DNA from: an uncultured Ignisphaera sp.
Lineage (GTDB): Archaea; Thermoproteota; Thermoprotei_A; Sulfolobales; Ignisphaeraceae
Direction of reading: 5' to 3'
DNA: 64,000 bases
Assembly: GCA_938074605.1 (NCBI GenBank)
Contig: CALJEI010000002.1
Location: 186,001-250,000, forward strand
Shown here: positions 7,669-16,225 of the stretch, piece by piece
How positions within the stretch are numbered: position 1 is the stretch's first letter
How the letters are laid out: each line of letters starts with the position of its first letter
Translations under genes and position numbers: made by a program
The notes under the pieces: generated by a model
Seen by the model: only the letters and a program-made list of their open reading frames with translations
Database searches by the model: none
Told to the model about the DNA's origin: nothing

Positions 7669-9528
7669 ATGAAAATTTTGCTAATACACGCAAAAACCTT
7701 CTCATATAAAGCTAAAGAAAAAGCTATAGAAGAAGGAGAGGACATTGTACAGGAGAACATGGAAGGAGTTTTTGAGAATGCACTTGTAGTTTTTACAACA
7801 GTTGAAGAAGATGATGGCAGAAATCCAAATCCTGTTATTAGTAAAGCCGTTGAAGAAATACTGGAGGTAGTTAAGAATGTAGGTGCCTCAATTATTGTAA
7901 TATATCCTTACGCCCACCTCTCATCTTCCCTAGCACCGCCAAAAACTGCGATTAGCATACTAGATTCATTAAAGATAGTTCTATCAGAACGTGGAGTTAA
8001 GGTGGTAAGAGCACCCTTTGGGTGGTATAAGGAATTTATACTCCATTGTTATGGCCATCCACTAAGCGAGCTTTCTCGCCAAATATCGGCTACTGAAGAG
8101 GGTAGTAGGAGAGTTATTGAAAAGAAATACTACATACTTACACCAGATGGAAGGCTAATAAAACCTGAGGAATATAGATTTAGTGAAGAGGAATTAGAAC
8201 TAAAAATTTTAGTGGATAAAGAGGTGTTTAGAAAAGAATCTGAAGGAGGTCAAGGTAGAGTACAGTATTATTTAAGGAAGTTTGGCTTTGAATGGGAGGA
8301 GTATTCTGATAGGGGGCATCTTAGATATGAGCCTCATGCAACCTTAATTCTAGAGGCTGTTTCAGCATATTCATGGCGGGTAGCAAATTCTTTAGGCATA
8401 CCTGTTTTTAGAGTTCGTGGCACTAACATGTTTAACCTTGTTGCTGAGCCTATTAAACAGCATGCTGACCTTTTTGGCGAACGAATGTATGAAGTAAAGA
8501 TAGATGCAGATAAATTTGTACTTAGATTTGCTGCCTGTCATCAGCAGTTTTCAATACTTAAGGATTGGGTGTTGAGCTATAAGGATCTACCTATCGGAAT
8601 GTTTGAAATAGCAGATAGCTATAGATATGAGCAGAGAGGTGAACTAGTACTAGGCTTTAGATTAAGAAGATTCCATATGCCGGATCTACATATATTAACA
8701 CATAACTTAGAAGAGGCTAAAAAAATAGCATTAATAGTTAGAGATAAAATTGTAGAAGAGGCTAAAAAAATAGAGAGGGATTATCAAGCAATATACAATG
8801 TAACTGAAGATTATTTAAATACACATTTTGACTATATTGTAGAGCTCGTAAGGAGGGAGGGAAAGCCCGTTCTTCTAGTGGTATATCCAGCTGGTATATA
8901 CTATTGGGTTATAAATGTTGAATATTTAATCATAGATGAACTTAGTAGGCCTAGAGAAATAGCTACATGGCAAATTGATATAGGAAATGCCAAGAGGTTT
9001 GGTATAAAATATGTTGATGAAAGTAATATGTATCAATACCCCGTCATAATCCATACAGCTATTATTGGCTCCATTGAGAGATACATATATATGGTATTCG
9101 ATAAGATAGCACTCGATGAAGCAAAGGGTATACCCCCCACATTACCCCTTTGGATGTCGCCAATACAGGTAAGATTAATACCTATATCTAAAGAGTATCT
9201 AGAGTACACTACTAAGATAGCATCTATGCTCATAAATAGTGGAATACGAGTTGATATTGATGATAGGGATGAGAGTCTAGGTAAAAAAATTCGTGATGCT
9301 GGAATAGAGTGGATACCCTATATTGTTGTTATAGGTGAACGTGAGGCTAAGACAAATACTATTAATATTCGTATCAGAAGAAATGGAATTCAGAAAACAT
9401 TTACATCCGAAGAGTTCATAAAGATTCTCGAAGAAGAATTGGATGGATATCCAAAAATTGAAGGTACACTACCGCTATATCTAAGTAAGAGACCAAAACT
9501 ATATTATCTCCAACCACTAACAACATAA
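7669..9528 (+). CDS. thrS: Threonyl-tRNA synthetase, archaeal type with editing domain
   Basis: Charges tRNA-Thr. The 619 residues comprise the archaea-specific N-terminal editing domain related to D-aminoacyl-tRNA deacylase (about 1-140, M-K-I-L-L-I-H-A-K start), a linker, the class II catalytic core and a C-terminal anticodon-binding domain (about 515-619). The catalytic zinc ligands are Cys290 (R-F-A-A-C-H), His336 (R-R-F-H-M-P-D) and His462 (V-I-I-H-T). Motif 2 is in the segment around residues 320-335. Some crenarchaea split catalysis and editing between two proteins; here both are in one chain. The stop is followed within about 20 bases by a C/D sRNA and then mvk, all on the plus strand. 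Confidence 0.96.
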   Translation: MKILLIHAKTFSYKAKEKAIEEGEDIVQENMEGVFENALVVFTTVEEDDGRNPNPVISKAVEEILEVVKNVGASIIVIYPYAHLSSSLAPPKTAISILDSLKIVLSERGVKVVRAPFGWYKEFILHCYGHPLSELSRQISATEEGSRRVIEKKYYILTPDGRLIKPEEYRFSEEELELKILVDKEVFRKESEGGQGRVQYYLRKFGFEWEEYSDRGHLRYEPHATLILEAVSAYSWRVANSLGIPVFRVRGTNMFNLVAEPIKQHADLFGERMYEVKIDADKFVLRFAACHQQFSILKDWVLSYKDLPIGMFEIADSYRYEQRGELVLGFRLRRFHMPDLHILTHNLEEAKKIALIVRDKIVEEAKKIERDYQAIYNVTEDYLNTHFDYIVELVRREGKPVLLVVYPAGIYYWVINVEYLIIDELSRPREIATWQIDIGNAKRFGIKYVDESNMYQYPVIIHTAIIGSIERYIYMVFDKIALDEAKGIPPTLPLWMSPIQVRLIPISKEYLEYTTKIASMLINSGIRVDIDDRDESLGKKIRDAGIEWIPYIVVIGEREAKTNTINIRIRRNGIQKTFTSEEFIKILEEELDGYPKIEGTLPLYLSKRPKLYYLQPLTT

Positions 9529-9550
9529 TCTATAGAGCATGTAATGATTA

Positions 9551-9607
9551 ATGATGATCTGTTGCCCTCTCTGACACAATGTTAATGATGACATGAACCT
9601 CCTCTGA
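9551..9607 (+). ncRNA. C/D box sRNA in the mevalonate kinase leader
   Basis: The order is C box ATGATGA (9551-9557), 13-nt guide, D' box CTGA (9571-9574), 10-nt spacer, C' box ATGATGA (9585-9591), 12-nt guide and D box CTGA (9604-9607). All four boxes are perfect. The spacer is longer than most archaeal C/D sRNAs have. Predicted methylated nucleotides by the fifth-base rule are the central G of AGAGGGCAACAGA (D') and the G at position five of AGGAGGTTCATG (D). The D box overlaps the GAGGT ribosome-binding site of the following gene, so processing of the RNA and translation of mvk should exclude each other on one transcript. Confidence 0.82.
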
Positions 9608-9616
9608 GGTATGGAA

Positions 9617-10645
9617 ATGGGAGTAGTTAGTATCAGACTTCCAGTAAAAGTCACATTATTTGGGGAACATGCCGTTGTATATAATAAACCCGCTATAGCC
9701 TCTACAATACCAGTCTTTATAGATATTGCTGGAAGGAGGTTAGATAGTAAAAGAATTATAATTAATCTAGGTAGCGCTAATGCATTAATAAAAGAAGTTA
9801 TATTTAACAGAGTTACCAGTGAATATACTACAACTCCAGACGAGAACTATTTGTCACGTTTTGCTAGCTACATTATAGCAGGGATAGAGATCTGCGAAGA
9901 TGAGTTAAAAATTGGTAGCAGGAGTGGATATGAGATAAATATAGTGAGTAGCCTACCAATAGGAGCTGGACTAGGCACTTCTGCAGCTATCTCTGTTGGA
10001 ACAATAGCTCTATGTTTAACGCTCAACAATAGCCATAACCTTGAAGATCCCCATATCAGAAAAACAGTTGCTCTATTAGCATGGAAAACAGAACAGAGAG
10101 TTCAAGGCATGGCAAGTCCCATGGACACATTCACCATTACATATGGTGGTATTAGGTATATCAGGCCATGGATACCAGATACTGAAGTCCTAGCTCCTAT
10201 AGAGCAACTCAATATCATTGTTGGCTACACCTCTAAAAGACATACAACCGCTGAGTTGGTAAAGAATGTAAAGAGTCTAAAAATGAGAGAGGAGTCAATA
10301 CTAAATATGTTATTAGATGTAGTAGAGAAGATAGTTGAGGAGGCTAGAAATGCCTTTATTCATAGAGATGTTGAAAGACTTGGAACTCTAATGAATATTA
10401 ACCATGGTGTACTAGAGTCATTAGGCGTGGTATCTCTAGAACACAGCAATATAGTAAAGACTTTGCTTGCTGCTGGGGCACTTGGTGCAAAAACTAGTGG
10501 TGCAGGCGGTGGTGGTGCATTTATAGCTCTAGCTAAGGATAAAAAACATGCAGTTCTATTAAAAAATATCGCAGAGGCATTAGGTGCAAAAATTGTAGCC
10601 ATAGAACTATATGATAAAGGCTTTATAGCTAGCTATAGAGAATAA
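9617..10645 (+). CDS. mvk: Mevalonate kinase
   Basis: Phosphorylates mevalonate in the pathway to archaeal isoprenoid lipids. The GHMP kinase motifs are clear: an N-terminal P-V-K-V-T-L-F-G-E-H-A-V-V-Y, the ATP loop P-I-G-A-G-L-G-T-S-A-A around residues 115-125, a conserved Asp in M-A-S-P-M-D-T-F-T and a C-terminal T-S-G-A-G-G-G-G-A. I place the start at ATG 9617, not the in-frame ATG at 9611, because GAGGT (9606-9610) is then six bases upstream. The leader contains a C/D sRNA. The nuclease-like gene follows after about 20 bases on the same strand, and the convergent MEMO gene lies just beyond it. Confidence 0.94.
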   Translation: MGVVSIRLPVKVTLFGEHAVVYNKPAIASTIPVFIDIAGRRLDSKRIIINLGSANALIKEVIFNRVTSEYTTTPDENYLSRFASYIIAGIEICEDELKIGSRSGYEINIVSSLPIGAGLGTSAAISVGTIALCLTLNNSHNLEDPHIRKTVALLAWKTEQRVQGMASPMDTFTITYGGIRYIRPWIPDTEVLAPIEQLNIIVGYTSKRHTTAELVKNVKSLKMREESILNMLLDVVEKIVEEARNAFIHRDVERLGTLMNINHGVLESLGVVSLEHSNIVKTLLAAGALGAKTSGAGGGGAFIALAKDKKHAVLLKNIAEALGAKIVAIELYDKGFIASYRE

Positions 10646-10666
10646 CTTTTTGAGGCATTTTCATAC

Positions 10667-11362
10667 ATGGGTACATATATAGTTCTTCACGATATTCTTG
10701 AGCATTTACTTAAGTTTGGTAATATTGAGAAGAGTGTGTTGAGATATGTTAGAGTTGGTGAAAAACCATTAATTAAGAATATAATTGAAAATGGAATTGA
10801 AAGGAATATTCTTAGAGAGGATGAGGATAAACTTTATCTATTGAATCCATTTGAGTTTATACTTCTACTTGAAGAAAACGGTATAGATACTTCAAGGTTG
10901 TGTGACTACATTTCGTGGAATGAATTTGAAAATTTTATTGCAAAGAGGTTCTATGAATTTGGCTGGGAGTATGTTTTGGGGTATTCACATAGCAGAATTT
11001 CGAGATTTCAAATTGATGTTATTGCCATGGACTCTATACTAAAGAAAGCACTTATAATTGAATGTAAGCATTGGAGGAAAAACCTAGGGGTAAGCTCTCT
11101 GAGAAGGGTTGTGTTGGATCATCTACTAAGAGTAAATAAATTAATAAAATATTGTGAGTGGGTTGTAGTAGACATTCCTAAGTTGCGTAGCATAGAAAGT
11201 ATAATTCCCATTGTAGTGACGCTAAAGAAAGGCGGTGTGGAAGTAGTAGAGGGCGTCCCCATAGTATCGCTACGTCATTTAAATGATTTTCTAATTAATA
11301 TTAGTAGCTATTCAGAGATACTCAATATAAAGGTATTTAAAAATAGATGCTATATAGCTTAA
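10667..11362 (+). CDS. PD-(D/E)XK nuclease-like protein (Mrr/RecB-like fold)
   Basis: The 231-residue protein has the core of a restriction-endonuclease-like fold: a glutamate in N-E-F-E-N-F-I-A-K-R-F (around 88), Asp117 in Q-I-D-V-I-A, and E-x-K at Glu132-Cys-Lys134 (I-I-E-C-K-H-W). The first 80 residues look like a helical, possibly winged-helix, domain. In the superfamily this motif set binds metal and cuts DNA or RNA, so an Mrr-like or repair-type nuclease is likely; the substrate cannot be told. It starts 21 bases after mvk and is probably co-transcribed with it. No methyltransferase is adjacent, which argues against a classical restriction system. Confidence 0.75.
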   Translation: MGTYIVLHDILEHLLKFGNIEKSVLRYVRVGEKPLIKNIIENGIERNILREDEDKLYLLNPFEFILLLEENGIDTSRLCDYISWNEFENFIAKRFYEFGWEYVLGYSHSRISRFQIDVIAMDSILKKALIIECKHWRKNLGVSSLRRVVLDHLLRVNKLIKYCEWVVVDIPKLRSIESIIPIVVTLKKGGVEVVEGVPIVSLRHLNDFLINISSYSEILNIKVFKNRCYIA

Positions 11363-11397
11363 CTTACCTGATGCTTAAAAATACATTATCGGTGTAT

Positions 11398-12294
11398 CTA
11401 TATATAGAATTCTATTGCTGCATATCCAACAATTATGTCCTCCTCACCTGTAACATCTCCTGAGTGATAATATTTGAGGAGTTTCGCCTTAGAGTTAAAC
11501 ATCTTTGCATACTCCATAACAATTGCTATAGCACCATAACCACACACTGTTGAACTATATTTATCAATAAGTGATAGAAATCTTTCTGTATCAAACTTTA
11601 GTATAGCCTCTATGAATCTATAGTCAAGCTCCCTCACATTATCCATAACATTTGTTGTAAAGAGTACATAGCCATAGATGTTTCCATGGTGTGTAAAGTC
11701 GGATGAGGCTATTATAACAGCTTTCTTATTTAATAACTCTATAGCTTTTTTCAATGCTATTGCAAACTGTTGTGCCTCTTCAAATACAATGTCTTTTATA
11801 ACTATAGGTACTAATTTAAAGTTATTTCCATATATGTATTGAAGAAATGGTAACTGAACTTCTATTGAATGTTCCCTTGTATGGGCTAGTGCATCGTCAT
11901 TCAGCAGCGGGTATAGCCTTATCAATTCATTTATAAAATCTATATCAACATCAACAACACCTAGTGGTGTAGCCCACTTAAGATAATAACTTGCTGTGGT
12001 TATCTTATCTCCAAAACCTGTATGGTTTGTACCTAAGATTATAGCTAAATCAATTTTCTGAACCTGCTCTGCCAATTCTTTATAGTACCACGCTGCACAT
12101 GCCGCCGAAAAGTAGTAGCCTGCATGTGGAACAATTCCTCCCACTATTTGTCTCTCACTCACATATCCCCTCCTCGGCAATGAACCTGGTCCTTTTTTGG
12201 AATCCATAAACGCTTTCTCTATTTCACTTATCAACTGCTTTTTATTTAGTGGATAAAAATTCCATGCACCTGCCTGAGGCTCTCTAATTGCCAT
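11398..12294 (-). CDS. MEMO1 family protein
   Basis: A member of the MEMO family, related to extradiol-type non-haem iron dioxygenases; the cellular role in archaea is unknown. Family signatures are V-P-H-A-G-Y near residue 55, L-G-T-N-H-T-G, the E-H-S-I-E-V-Q-L-P-F-L segment and S-S-D-F-T-H-H-G near the middle. The histidines in these motifs form the metal pocket in the family. The length of 298 residues is normal. In archaea this gene is often found near mevalonate kinase, as here, where it converges on the mvk-nuclease unit. It may be regulated apart from mvk because the orientation is opposite. Confidence 0.9.
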   Translation of the reverse strand: MAIREPQAGAWNFYPLNKKQLISEIEKAFMDSKKGPGSLPRRGYVSERQIVGGIVPHAGYYFSAACAAWYYKELAEQVQKIDLAIILGTNHTGFGDKITTASYYLKWATPLGVVDVDIDFINELIRLYPLLNDDALAHTREHSIEVQLPFLQYIYGNNFKLVPIVIKDIVFEEAQQFAIALKKAIELLNKKAVIIASSDFTHHGNIYGYVLFTTNVMDNVRELDYRFIEAILKFDTERFLSLIDKYSSTVCGYGAIAIVMEYAKMFNSKAKLLKYYHSGDVTGEEDIIVGYAAIEFYI

Positions 12295-12361
12295 GTGTTA
12301 CTACCTAGTATACTATAGTTTAAATCAAGTCATAAATTTTTGTGAACCAGAATTCTATGGC

Positions 12362-13189
12362 CTAAAGAGATTCTAAAAATTCTATATCACTTATATCGAG
12401 CCTCCACCCCATAGCCCCTCTAATCTCTACAACATGGCTTTTCTGCTCCGTTTTAGTAATTGCCATAACATATGGTCTTGATATTAGAAAGTTTAAGGCT
12501 ATCTGAATGGGTGTTTTATTATATTTATTTGCTATTTTAATTAATAGCGGATGTCTTGCTACAGACCCTCTATCAAGTGGGCTACACGCTTGTATCAGTA
12601 TATTGTTTTTAATTGCAAATTGAAGTAAATCTTTTTCAATCCTTTTGTTAAAGACGTTATAGACCATCTGATCTACAACAATATTATACTTTCTTACACT
12701 TTCAATTGCCTCTTTCAACTCTTTTATTCTAAAATTGCCCACACCAATATATCTCGTATAGCCCTTCTCAGCAAGCATCTCTAGTACCCTAATCTGATGA
12801 CCAATAGGTAAAACTTCATCCACACCATAAACCAATACCAAATCAACATAACTTGTCCTCAGGCGTCTTAACGATAATTGTATCGCCTTAATCGCACTAT
12901 CCTCATTAGCTAAATTATGTGGCTGAAGCTTTGTTACTATAAATACTCTTTCCCTACCAACCTTAGCTACCACTCTACCAATAAGCTCCTCTGCCAATCC
13001 ATCAGCATAGAATCCTGCTGTTTCAAACACGTTTATATTCATCTCAACAGCACTAGTCAGTGCTTCTTCAGCACCTCTATAGTTGTATATATTCCGAGTA
13101 CCAATGCCTATAGCATTTATACACTCATTTGCATTTCCTAAAGGTTTACAGTCCTTTACATCTATATTGTAGCGAGGAACCCTACTCAC
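12362..13189 (-). CDS. Aldo/keto reductase family protein with altered catalytic tetrad
   Basis: The 275-residue sequence has the aldo/keto reductase (beta/alpha)8 pattern: N-V-F-E-T-A-G-F-Y, a V-T-K strand, a Y-V-D-L-V-L-V strand and a typical C-terminal N-x-L-I-S-R-P segment. The usual Asp-Tyr-Lys-His tetrad reads Glu56, Tyr61, Lys87 and Tyr121, so Asp and His are both replaced. The active site may be impaired or tuned to another reaction. Translation starts at GTG, three bases after the stop of the ubiquitin-like gene. The GGAGG made by that gene's last two glycine codons is the ribosome-binding site, so the pair is tightly coupled. Substrate unknown. Confidence 0.82.
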   Translation of the reverse strand: MSRVPRYNIDVKDCKPLGNANECINAIGIGTRNIYNYRGAEEALTSAVEMNINVFETAGFYADGLAEELIGRVVAKVGRERVFIVTKLQPHNLANEDSAIKAIQLSLRRLRTSYVDLVLVYGVDEVLPIGHQIRVLEMLAEKGYTRYIGVGNFRIKELKEAIESVRKYNIVVDQMVYNVFNKRIEKDLLQFAIKNNILIQACSPLDRGSVARHPLLIKIANKYNKTPIQIALNFLISRPYVMAITKTEQKSHVVEIRGAMGWRLDISDIEFLESL

Positions 13190-13192
13190 CCT

Positions 13193-13453
13193 TTAGCCTC
13201 CAAATGCTAATGGAAAGAGTTCTAGCTCACTACAATTATTGGGTAGAACATCATCTAGGTAAACCTGCACTCCATTACATAAAACCATAACTTCATCATA
13301 ATCAACCTCTAAATCTAGCATTTTAATAATATTGGCTACAACATCTCTAACAGCTACATTGCTATGCACCACTACCTCCACTACCATCCTATTTTTACCA
13401 CCAAAACCAAACAGCTTAACCCTAATCAGTGTATCCTTCCCCACACTACTCAT
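13193..13453 (-). CDS. Ubiquitin-like beta-grasp protein with C-terminal Gly-Gly
   Basis: A small MoaD/ThiS/SAMP-like protein ending in F-G-G at the very C-terminus, as sulfur carriers and small archaeal modifiers do. Strand-helix-strand spacing fits the beta-grasp fold. An upstream in-frame ATG at 13489 would give 98 residues; I prefer ATG 13453 (86 residues), because a GAGGG motif lies ten bases before it and an AT-rich promoter element sits so close upstream that the longer start would probably precede the transcript. It is co-transcribed with an aldo/keto reductase and not with a molybdopterin or thiamine gene. Carrier of sulfur or protein tag are both possible. Confidence 0.8.
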   Translation of the reverse strand: MSSVGKDTLIRVKLFGFGGKNRMVVEVVVHSNVAVRDVVANIIKMLDLEVDYDEVMVLCNGVQVYLDDVLPNNCSELELFPLAFGG

Positions 13454-13489
13454 TTCGTTACAGCCCTCATACACTTTATACATGATCAA

Positions 13490-14106
13490 AAAATATATCT
13501 TTTACTATAATAAGTGTGATAGACAGCCCATAACTAAATATCATTAAGTGGTTTCTACTATGGTGAATGTGATTATGCAGATGATGTATGTGTATAATGT
13601 ATATGTAAACCTTTTCTCATATACTCAAGGTATTTTGCTACTGTTTTAGTTTTCATAAAGATTTATATGGGTTGATGTTATAGAAAAAGTATTTCTCTGC
13701 TAATATACTGCATAAAAGCCGTCCATGGAAGATTATAAGCCTGTTGGAATCCTAGGACGACTGCCTTTCCTTTAAGAACAACTATAATCTTAACTCAATT
13801 GTGGTATGTTTAAAACAATCATTAAACATCCTAAGGGTGATGTAGACCTAAGATTGCTGCTAAAGAATATAGATGAGGTAGTGAAATCAACTTATATAAA
13901 CCGGCATAAAAAACTAAACCTCTACTGAATTTCCCCCAACCTAAACCATATGCATCGACACTCTCTTAAGAAGAATCTCAAAACTCTTTAACTAGAGTAG
14001 CCCACTATAATAACTAAAATAACTAAGAATGCGATGCATTAAATAAATAGCCTTTGTATTGTAGGCATATCTATCGCTAATCGTTATATTTTATATGCGT
14101 TATTTA
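13490..14106. other. Gene-free stretch of about 0.6 kb
   Basis: The first 40 bases hold the promoter of the ubiquitin-like gene. A short plus-strand frame (13806-13928, about 40 codons) begins M-F-K-T-I-I-K-H-P and could be a small gene or debris. The segment 13713-13785 is richer in G and C than its surroundings and can form an imperfect stem between GCCGTCC and GGACGAC, so a small RNA is conceivable. Nothing here is certain. Confidence 0.35.
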
Positions 14107-14832
14107 TTAAGATATATGAATTATATAGCCTAGCTGAGAGCCTCTTCTAATTACTACAGGTATATATCCACCCATAACTACTATTTTTGGAATATTGTTA
14201 AAAGGTCCTATGATAATGTTGTTTAAGAATTCTATACCAAATAGTGCTAAATGCGATGTTGGTTTTATTGCTATGGCTTGATTCTCGCCAACCTCTATAA
14301 CTTCATTAGGTATGGCTATATATGCCTCTCTAGGATTAATAACATAAGTCTCTTGTATAGGTAGGGGTGTAGATAGCTGTAATAACTTATCCATAGCTTC
14401 ATCGATAGTGCCTTCCTGTAGTAGCAGTCCACCATACTGCGCTAGCTCTCTACCGATGTCTGTAAGAAATACCGTTTTATGTTCATCACCAGTGGATTGT
14501 CTATCCCCTGCTAAAAAATGTCTACCAATTCTTATAAGGCCTAGCTGTTCAAGTTTTTGAATTTTAGATAGCAATTCCTTTTCAGCAATGCTAGAGCTAA
14601 GAGCCCTTAGTAAACCATTTGGCACCATATCCTTTATAAATGGTATCGAGATAGATTCTTGCCATTTGGGGGCAAGTACCATCATTACTGTAGCTACATT
14701 TAATTCATTGAGTGGTGCCTCACCATTAAACTTTTCATATATAAACCTCATTATAGCAATATCCATAGCGTCAATTAGAGATAGATTTGGCAACTTATAA
14801 TCAATTCTATTAAATGTTAATACTTTAACCAT
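14107..14832 (-). CDS. Hypothetical protein with possible winged-helix domain, 241 aa
   Basis: I do not recognise a family. Residues about 85-135 (E-L-L-S-K-I-Q-K-L-E-Q-L-G-L-I-R-I-G followed by T-V-F-L-T-D-I-G-R-E-L) resemble the recognition helix and wing of a MarR- or ArsR-like winged helix. The C-terminal 80 residues look like a beta-rich ligand or dimerisation domain. No metal cysteines and no membrane segments are seen. The gene stands alone on the minus strand after a C/D sRNA encoded on the opposite strand. A transcription regulator is a guess from the helix-wing pattern. Confidence 0.65.
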   Translation of the reverse strand: MVKVLTFNRIDYKLPNLSLIDAMDIAIMRFIYEKFNGEAPLNELNVATVMMVLAPKWQESISIPFIKDMVPNGLLRALSSSIAEKELLSKIQKLEQLGLIRIGRHFLAGDRQSTGDEHKTVFLTDIGRELAQYGGLLLQEGTIDEAMDKLLQLSTPLPIQETYVINPREAYIAIPNEVIEVGENQAIAIKPTSHLALFGIEFLNNIIIGPFNNIPKIVVMGGYIPVVIRRGSQLGYIIHIS

Positions 14833-14924
14833 GTTTTACCACCTTGAATTCTAGTTATAAATACTATCTTAAGGTTATCAGCATAGCAGTATATTAACTC
14901 AATAACTTAAAAACTTTTAGAATT

Positions 14925-14971
14925 GTGATGAAGACTCCCATCTGAAAGGTGATGATTTCGAACCTCACTGA
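14925..14971 (+). ncRNA. C/D box sRNA, possible tRNA-directed guide
   Basis: Perfect boxes in order: C GTGATGA (14925-14931), 10-nt guide, D' CTGA (14942-14945), 3-nt spacer, C' GTGATGA (14949-14955), 12-nt guide, D CTGA (14968-14971). The D guide is complementary to TGAGGTTCGAAA, which resembles a tRNA T-stem and TPsiC loop, so the target could be a tRNA; the base chosen by the five-base rule would be the G just before the loop (position 53). The D' guide is complementary to ATGGGAGTCT. The gene lies between two minus-strand genes and needs its own promoter. Confidence 0.85.
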
Positions 14972-14978
14972 CTAAATG

Positions 14979-16070
14979 CTAAGTAATTAAATTTATTTTA
15001 GTGATGCTGCTTTTATATAGTATCTGCTCAACTATAATGCTAATCCACACCCTAGAGTTACTAATACTCCCTGTCTCTGAGAACAGATTGAGAGGAGATA
15101 TTATAGAGATTTTATTTAAGGAGATAGGCAAGCTGCTATTGGCTATTATCTTTACCAGCCGTTTAACACTGTCTCTATCTATATAAGGCATCCATAAATA
15201 GTAGTATTCTCTACTTTTCTTCTCTCTGAAAACTGCATAAGAACTCCAAAATTCAATATATAGATGATTGCCTCTCCCCATTTCTAGAAGATAACTTATG
15301 AAATCTTCTAAGTTATGGAATCTATATACATTGTTAATAGTCTCAATATTGCTAAGACACAATAGGGGGTTACACACCCTATATTCACGGTAATCTTTAA
15401 TAAATGACCCGGTATCGCTATTGATACTACTGTTATTAGTATTATGTATAGTCCCAGTTTCTCTATCCAATACAAGAATACCGTATTCATCGTCTCTTCT
15501 TAAAACTGTAAAGTTTTTGAATTCAATGTTGAAAACGCTAATCTCTCTATTTTGAAATATTTTTAAAAACCTATCTAGATTAATAACAATAATTATTGGG
15601 ATATAGAGCATCATAACTTCATTAAAGGCTATAGGCCCATATATAAACATTATATCATGTTTTAACTCATCAAGCGAAGTTCTCTTAAATACTTTCTTCA
15701 AATTCTCCATACAGATCTCTACATCTTCAAGAAAAAGCTTAAAATTAAATGGATTAGAGTATCCAACTCTCTTTGCAAATACAAAAATAGTGCTTGGAAG
15801 TATTTGAGAGAAGTTCAAGACTGCTACATAAGGTGTTATACTAATTAGTGGTGTAACAATAATTTTATTTCCCTTACCCTCCAAAAATTTGATATAGCTA
15901 TGATACACTTTTATAACACGTTGTATTTCACTACAGTTTTTAATAAATAGCAGTTTTCCAAAGTCTTTACCCTGTATAGTAGAGACATAATCTAGTAGTG
16001 GTAGTGTTGAAGCTGTAATTAAAGCTCGTAAACTGCTTAACACTCCTCTATACCTCCACATATATACCAT
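14979..16070 (-). CDS. Hypothetical protein, 363 aa
   Basis: A 363-residue protein I cannot assign. It starts M-V-Y-M-W-R-Y-R-G. It contains several hydrophobic stretches (around residues 70-100, 160-180 and near the C-terminus) but no clean transmembrane set, so it is more likely a folded soluble or peripheral protein. No nucleotide-binding loop, zinc motif or known catalytic signature could be found. Serine- and asparagine-rich sequence around residues 215-235 may be a flexible loop. The gene is transcribed away from the cobalamin adenosyltransferase gene, with about 155 bases between their starts for two promoters. Confidence 0.65.
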   Translation of the reverse strand: MVYMWRYRGVLSSLRALITASTLPLLDYVSTIQGKDFGKLLFIKNCSEIQRVIKVYHSYIKFLEGKGNKIIVTPLISITPYVAVLNFSQILPSTIFVFAKRVGYSNPFNFKLFLEDVEICMENLKKVFKRTSLDELKHDIMFIYGPIAFNEVMMLYIPIIIVINLDRFLKIFQNREISVFNIEFKNFTVLRRDDEYGILVLDRETGTIHNTNNSSINSDTGSFIKDYREYRVCNPLLCLSNIETINNVYRFHNLEDFISYLLEMGRGNHLYIEFWSSYAVFREKKSREYYYLWMPYIDRDSVKRLVKIIANSSLPISLNKISIISPLNLFSETGSISNSRVWISIIVEQILYKSSITKINLIT

Positions 16071-16225
16071 AACTTTATAAATGGTTCAATTAGCTCAGAC
16101 CAAATACCTCAATTTTTTATGAACGTTAACTTGAAACACATTGAGATAATACTGTTTATATCATTTAAGATTAGTAATAAGATTAATAAGAGGTATTTCT
16201 CCTTAACAATACTATGTGAGAATCT

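Noticed and set aside
13713-13795. Possible H/ACA-type RNA (stem plus ACA)
   Set aside because: The stem has a mismatch, no kink-turn or pseudouridylation pocket could be drawn, and the ACA spacing is not convincing.
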